Shown one piece after another: positions 8,076 through 12,673 of a DNA stretch of 12,673 nucleotides; position 1 is the first letter of the stretch; every line of letters begins with the position of its first letter. This DNA is from Hypholoma sublateritium FD-334 SS-4 (taxonomy: Eukaryota; Basidiomycota; Agaricomycetes; Agaricales; Strophariaceae). A model generated the notes under the pieces. The model did not search any database and was not told the origin of the DNA. It saw only the letters and a list, made by a program, of their open reading frames with translations. Where the stretch lies: the NCBI GenBank assembly GCA_000827495.1, contig KN817800.1, positions 1 through 12,673 of the forward strand, written 5' to 3'. A program made the translations under genes and the position numbers.

Positions 8076-8300
8076 AGATTCATGTTTGTTCGTAGCCGAA
8101 GTAGCGCCGGCGTCGCCGAGGAGTTGGAGGATATTGACGCCTGCGACCTCATACAGCGGAAAGACGTTTATTAGACTGTTAAAGAGCCTGCGGACAATAT
8201 CAGAACTGGGTAATATCAAAAGTGTCGTTAACATATGCCAGTGGTCAATGAATTGCTCAACTTTTTTTATTAACGTTGCTTGAACTTGCTTCTGGAACAA
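8076..8300 (-). pseudogene. Possible isolated exon ending in a perfect GTAAGT donor
   Basis: The minus-strand frame reads FIDHWHMLTTLLILPSSD, then RLFNSLINVFPLYEVAGVN and ILQLLGDAGATSATNK. It is a plausible helical protein segment with no recognised family. It ends in phase 0 at a consensus donor GTAAGT (8075-8070 on the minus strand). The next exon is not visible: within about 80 bp the sequence runs into the inverted-repeat element ending near 7992. The frame is preceded by a stop about 10 codons upstream, so a preceding exon would be needed (the first codon here is TTG, not ATG). The exon could belong to a gene split by the insertion, or the element could lie within an intron. Confidence 0.35.
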
Positions 8301-9002
8301 GGTTTCCCTTCATTCGCGTAGAGTAAGAATCGGTACTGAGCGTATTATGAGAGATGGACTTTGCGTTGGTTAGCTCAACTACTGACATCATCGGTGGCAA
8401 ATCACGTGGCTCGTCAAGTTTGAACGTAGACCCCAATTCCGAGTCGAGGTCTAAGTATATTATTCAGAAGTTTGCAGCCTTCCGAAATGCACTCACCACT
8501 GCAACAATCAAGGTGCCCTCCAAGGATGCAGTTTCAAGTTAAGTAGTAGTCATAGCACAAGAATCAGATTTTGATAGGTGATTTTTGTAAAGTGTAAAGC
8601 AAGTGTAAAGAACTCCAAACGAAGATATTGATTGGATATCGACCAAATGGCACGGCTCCAGGACAAGTAGTAGTAGTAGTGCAACTCTGACCAATGAGTG
8701 CCTACATCATTCCATGTTAACATACAATGTCCCATACAAGAAAAGAATAAAATGTGGTTGTCAATGTGGAATCAGAAGAGAGATCGTCACGGTGACAGGG
8801 ATGGTAGCACATTACAAAACAACAGAAAGCGTGATAGCGATGTGGCAAAGCAGTAGAAGAACAGTACAAGTTAAGTGTGCAACACAATGATGAAACAAAA
8901 GAAGCAACAAAAGAGTGGTTTCCGATCACAGGTTGGGTGAAGCTTGTCAGAGTCCTGTCGAAGCGGTGTTGAGCTGGTCAATGGCATTCACCTCAAGGCC
9001 CA
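8301..9002. other. No supported gene; overlapping open frames at 8354-8542
   Basis: At 8354-8542 a 62-codon plus-strand frame (NVDPNSESRSKYIIQKFAAF) overlaps minus-strand open frames that are equally free of stops. Composition does not decide between them, so no gene is called. From 8550 to 9002 the frames are short and unconvincing. The minus-strand gene ending at 9003 would place its 3' UTR here. Confidence 0.35.
8666..8680 (+). repeat. (AGT)5 microsatellite
   Basis: Five exact AGT units occur in non-coding sequence. Confidence 0.9.
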
Positions 9003-10676
9003 CTAGTTGTCAACTGGTGCTGTTAGCAAGAAGTCAATCGCACTGTTGATACATATCATGTCTCCTTCGCTGCAGACGTTGCTTTGGGTTGTCGTAGCGC
9101 GAAGCAAAACTGAATGGAGGCCAGCCACATTGACCTCATGCGCGTGTCGGTTAGCTTGTTTGCGTATGTCGATGTTGGTCTGACTGAGATATCTTAGGGT
9201 ACCAGTGTTGACGAGGGCAATATACCGCGGGTCAGACATTAATCCCTTCTTGACGAGTAGATGATGCAACGTTTTGAATCGATGTTCGTCTATTGCGGCT
9301 TCATCCATGTATACCTTTTTTTTGGCGGATGGGTCGAGAGCATGGCTCCACCAGGCATTGACATTCCGATTACACTCTTCCGCTGGAATCCCCGTTACAT
9401 CTTCAAACAAGGCGGCCCGAATCTTATCCAGGAGGGACCGTATATGTATGCACAGAATAAACACGGGGTCCTACAACTCTGGATCAGTAGGAGCAATTGA
9501 ACGAAGAGTAAAAGACACCTGCCGTGGTCAATTGATAATTAACTAAATCGTCGATGGTCTCGTTAAGGGAGGCGATAACGAGTTCCAGCTGTGCGACTTT
9601 CGCAGCATGCTTGCTCATCATCTCGGAGAACTCGACCTTTTGGCGTTCAGCCTCAACGTCACGCTGAAGGATGACCCTGTCGCGGTCCTTGACATTTTGC
9701 TCCACGACGGTCAACCTCGCGTCCATTCTTTGTACGAGATCTCGCATCGCTTCAATGGTCTCTTGGTTCTCCGTGAGCCTCCTCTCGGTTTCGTCCTTGT
9801 GATATTCAGCATCTTCGATGGATTTCCTCCTGAGTTCCCATTTCTTGAGGCTTTGATGCTGGTTCTCCATGCGGGTTGAGACATCTTTGAACCTTTCATA
9901 CAATTCATCGAACTCAGTGTGAGCTGTTGTTAATCGAGTGGCCTGTAACTCATTTTTATATTTGAGGTTATCAATCTAGATGAGAGTTTTGGTTTGTGAA
10001 TGTTTTCGTATCGAATTATTGGAGACATTTACTATTACAGCAGAGTCGTCGACTTCTCCCGATTCCAACTCGGATGTCGGACTCGCTACCTCCTTTGACT
10101 GAGGCTTAGAGGGTTTTTTCGAACTCGCAGAAGGTGGATTTGCGCCCCTAGATCGCGAAGCTGCCTCAGTCTTGGTAAAGACAGGACGCTGCAGTTGAGC
10201 GGGAAAGGAGCTCCGTGGCCAATTGGGAGGAGGAGTAGACGGGACACTATGGGACCGAGCTAGGTTTGGTGCATGGCCTAAGCCTTGGGACGTTGAAAGT
10301 CTTTGAGCGTGTGGAGCTCGGAGCCCAGGTTGAGCCATCGAGAGAGATCAGAGGCGGGAGTCTGGAGGTAAACAGGTTTACAGGGCGACGCTCCTCCGAG
10401 TCCGGTGTAAATGTGCGGGTACCAGATTGAGCAATCGATGGCCCGCTCAGATACGAATAGTTCAGGCCGGCCGCCGTGGCTCCTGGCCGGACTCGATGCT
10501 GGTAGTGTGATGGGTTCAATTTGGCATTTCATTTCGAGTTGAAACGGCACAGAGTGAGGCCGGTCACAGCAATTTCGGCATAAGCCCAAATCTTCAAACC
10601 TGCGTGGCGTTGGCTGGCACTCCGAGTCGTCGCAGTGGAAACTTGAAGTACCATTGGCATGCAGTTCATAAACCAT
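9003..10676 (-). CDS. Cys-cluster, disordered linker and coiled-coil protein, multi-exon, unknown function
   Basis: Exon 1 (10676-10551) starts at ATG 10676 and holds a Cys cluster (C15-x4-C20-x12-C33-x2-C36-C37), which may bind zinc. A 52-bp intron (10550-10499, GTGCCG...CCAG, phase 0) leads to a Ser/Pro-rich exon. A frame switch between about 10381 and 10247 needs one more intron; GTTTAC at 10373 to AAG at 10301 keeps phase. The linker (SVPSTPPPNWPRS, SELESGEVDDSA) ends at a 63-bp intron (9976-10038, GTAATA...CTAG). Exon 9975-9544 is a long charged coiled coil (KDETERRLTENQETIEAMR). A 73-bp intron (9471-9543, GTTAAT...GTAG, CTGAT branch site) joins the last exon (9470-9003), a helical domain with IRKQANRHAHE. 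The total is about 470 residues. I do not recognise the family. It lies head to tail after the RS-tail gene. Confidence 0.55.
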
Positions 10677-11132
10677 CTAGCATAGCAATATTTTACTACT
10701 AATAAATTTTTAATTATTGTGTTCATTGCGCACTCAATATACTATTGGCAAATTGAAGGTGTCATTTACCGTGTTTTAGTGGCCATAATTGCCTGAACAT
10801 GCGACTTGCATGCGACATCTTGTGAGCTCGACACTTAGTAAGTAGGTGAGACCTCTGGCCACTTTAATTGGCAGGTATATCCAGAGGCGCGTAAAAAAGC
10901 TCTTACAGTATAGGGAGGGATACGGTTCAGTCATGGTGAAGTAATATATTTGATGGGTGACTATTACACAATGCGTATTAGGAATTGAGCCCTGTCAAAT
11001 CCAGACCGTCAATGAGGTCGTATCGCCAGCGGGATCAAGAAAGTGAGTTCAGACGTCGGGGTTCGCAAAAATACGCATGGTTCTGGACAATCGTTGATCG
11101 TGCTTTCAAGCGGGGTTCGTAAGGGTCAGAAA
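10677..11132. other. Intergenic region with a possible extension of the RS-tail gene
   Basis: The space between the two minus-strand genes holds no independent gene. At 11034-10978 (minus) an open stretch reads RWRYDLIDGLDLTGLNS to a TAA. It is in frame with the alternative 3' frame of the RS-tail gene (stop TGA at 11035-11037). Positions 10680-10980 are AT-rich without a recognised feature. Confidence 0.35.
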
Positions 11133-12673
11133 CTACGCGCCTGATGTCGGGCCGGGGTTCCCGAAGGCGGAGATACGACCAGAGATCAAGACGTCCGCTG
11201 AAATGGGAGGTAGGGGCTGGATATCTGACTGAACATTTACGGAGCATTGTGCCGACGGACGGTGAGCAGGAGAAAGACGCGACGACGCGGGCGGCGGCAG
11301 TGGTCGCGAGGATGAAGGACCAGCAAAGGGAGAGGACGAACGACGGCGTGGAGGCGAGAGTGTCTGGCGATGTCGGTTGTACGGTGGCCGGTACCGGTCG
11401 GGAGCAGCGAATTGTCTATGAACAGGAGAGCGCGAGCGACTGCGCGCGGACGGCGGAGGGCGCCACTGCCTTGGCGGCGATCGCTCTCGTCGGAAGCGTT
11501 GGTATTCGGGAAGGAGGGCGTCTCGACTCCTAGAACGAGATTGTCGACGAGTAACGGGGCGGCTCCTGGACCTGGACCTAGGACGACGACGGTCAGAAGA
11601 CGAAGATTGTAGATGGGCTGATGGAGGGAATCGACGAAATTTAGGTCTTCGAGGTGACAAGATGCGTCGTCCAAGGCCCGTTGGGGAGCGAGCAGATCGC
11701 GACGGATACTCCTCACTAACCTGGATGAGAGTGGGAGACTGGCTAAGGGAGGGAACATACCTTCGCCTGTAATTGTCTTGCCCACCAACATGTGCGGGGG
11801 TGTGCCGCGATCCCATGAGGCCATCTGAATCCACATCAACTGAACCCTCGTCTTCTGAATCTGTTGGACTATAGCGATCCGCGGGTTTTGCGAAGGATGG
11901 GTCGTATTCGCGCCCCACATCCTCACGCATGGGTTCCTTGGATTGATACATCCACCGCGATCGTGGTCGTTCCACAGGTTGATCGTTCTGCACGGGACAG
12001 TAGAATGGGTAATCAGGGACGTGGAGACCAAAGATATTTGAGTCAGCAATGTAATGTCGCAGAGGGCGCACGTCGTAGTCGAAATGTAGGATGCGACGAA
12101 GGACTCGATCATAGTAAATTTTTCCGCTGAGTTCCTTTTTTCGACCCTGCAATACCATGAAACGATAACCTTCATCCGAGACGTCCTCTACCCAGTGCTC
12201 CCACCGACCGGGTCCAACCGCCGCTACTGGAGGGGGAACAATATAGCCCATCTTCTCCGTGAGCTCTGGAAAGGGTGCTGGGGGCCCGATGTATCTCCCA
12301 ACAAGCCATCCTTGACCACGCAAAGAAGAACGGACTCTATCCTGGAAGAAAGAGGGAAGCTCTGTCGAGGCTCGGCCGTAGTCATTATCCGGGTCGACCA
12401 GATCCCAGCCGTGCTCGCGCATAGCTACGTCCGCATCCGCAGCAAGGGCGAGACGATCATTAGTCTTAGTCCCAGCTAGAAAGGTATTTTCCCGCATGGA
12501 GGAATCCGTCAACCGATAGTCCCAGTAAGTATCGCGCTCGTGTATTATGTAGCACGGTATCCCCAGGTTTAGTAGCCACCATCCGTCCTCCCTGGTCGAG
12601 CCATTGATCCACGCGCTGAGAGGCTTGCTGTCGGGCAAGACACGAATCACAAAACACACAACCACTGCGGAGC
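11133..12673 (-). CDS. Aromatic-rich domain plus long Arg-Ser (RS) tail, unknown function, 5' end outside window
   Basis: The frame is open from the window edge; the first start-like codon is GTG 12665 and a CAG just before it could be an acceptor, so the true start is probably outside. Residues 1-240 look globular and rich in Trp, Tyr and Pro (GWWLLNLGIPCYIIHE near 28-43, FPELTEKMGYIVPPPV near 133-148). An acidic linker follows (SPTDSEDEGSVDVDSD). About residues 320-445 form an RS/RP-rich tail (RPRSRSRSRP, QSRSRSRD, SARSRSRSPVH), like RS domains that mediate protein or RNA contacts in nuclear proteins. A possible 45-bp intron (11716-11760, GTATGT...TTAG) is in frame and stop-free, so both forms are readable. 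The frame ends at 11133. An overlapping frame (11247-11035) reads LDLWSYLRLREPRPDIRRVV and may be the true C-terminus after a further intron. The family name is unknown to me. Confidence 0.6.
   Translation of the reverse strand, partial: SAVVVCFVIRVLPDSKPLSAWINGSTREDGWWLLNLGIPCYIIHERDTYWDYRLTDSSMRENTFLAGTKTNDRLALAADADVAMREHGWDLVDPDNDYGRASTELPSFFQDRVRSSLRGQGWLVGRYIGPPAPFPELTEKMGYIVPPPVAAVGPGRWEHWVEDVSDEGYRFMVLQGRKKELSGKIYYDRVLRRILHFDYDVRPLRHYIADSNIFGLHVPDYPFYCPVQNDQPVERPRSRWMYQSKEPMREDVGREYDPSFAKPADRYSPTDSEDEGSVDVDSDGLMGSRHTPAHVGGQDNYRRRYVPSLSQSPTLIQVSEEYPSRSARSPTGLGRRILSPRRPKFRRFPPSAHLQSSSSDRRRPRSRSRSRPVTRRQSRSRSRDALLPEYQRFRRERSPPRQWRPPPSARSRSRSPVHRQFAAPDRYRPPYNRHRQTLSPPRRRSSSPFAGPSSSRPLPPPASSRLSPAHRPSAQCSVNVQSDIQPLPPISADVLISGRISAFGNPGPTSGA

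Noticed and set aside
8550..8929. Minus-strand frames of 61 and 70 codons
   Set aside because: They are short, have Cys/Tyr/Ser-rich chance composition, and lack convincing splice sites or motifs.
9261..9879. Plus-strand frames opposite the coiled-coil gene
   Set aside because: The minus-strand frames have spliceable exons and a clear coiled coil, so these are shadows.
11237..12175. 312-codon minus-strand frame overlapping the RS-tail gene
   Set aside because: The RS repeats and the long open frame from the window edge support the other frame; this is a shifted reading of the same GC-rich DNA.

Overview
This window looks like nuclear DNA of a filamentous fungus, most likely a basidiomycete of the Agaricomycetes. 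The evidence is several short candidate GT...AG introns (about 43-75 bp), gene fragments split over short exons, no bacterial-style gene packing, many decayed repeats, and protein families that from memory recur as uncharacterised proteins in mushroom-forming fungi. Genus cannot be set from the sequence alone. It reads as an accessory, repeat-rich stretch. Thirty isolated Ns fall only in 565-1052 and 2235-2988, so breaks in that part must be read with care.

Layout. Positions 1-255 hold the end of a transposon-like repeat built from palindromic TTGGGCA..TGCCCAA units, including a perfect 20-bp tandem array. It abuts a GC-rich, broken fragment resembling the TPR protein SKI3 (267-660). At 869-1942 on the minus strand lie two diverged copies of a small unknown protein; the upstream one (1539-1942) carries a frameshift at a homopolymer. 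Facing away from them on the plus strand are two diverged copies of a nucleotidyltransferase-like protein (2119-3138 and 3164-4041). The second keeps a GS...DxD-type active-site signature and the first has lost it. A short unknown ORF follows (4182-4640).

Positions 4641-5610 are an old degenerate tandem repeat region whose copies differ almost only by transitions. A MITE-like element with 27-bp inverted ends sits at 6229-6423. A roughly 880-bp non-coding element with 46-bp near-perfect internal inverted repeats lies at about 7113-7992 and belongs to the same family as the repeat at the window start. Next to it, a minus-strand exon with a perfect GTAAGT donor (8076-8300) has no recognisable continuation.

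Positions 9003-12673 hold two minus-strand multi-exon genes. One encodes a Cys-cluster, disordered and coiled-coil protein (9003-10676). The other, cut by the window edge, encodes an aromatic-rich N-terminal domain followed by a long Arg-Ser (RS) tail (11133-12673). They lie head to tail and may be co-located members of lineage-specific families; no pathway can be assigned.

The most interesting part is 869-4041, where two different families, each present as two diverged copies, face each other across a roughly 180-bp intergenic space, and one nucleotidyltransferase-like copy looks like a pseudoenzyme.
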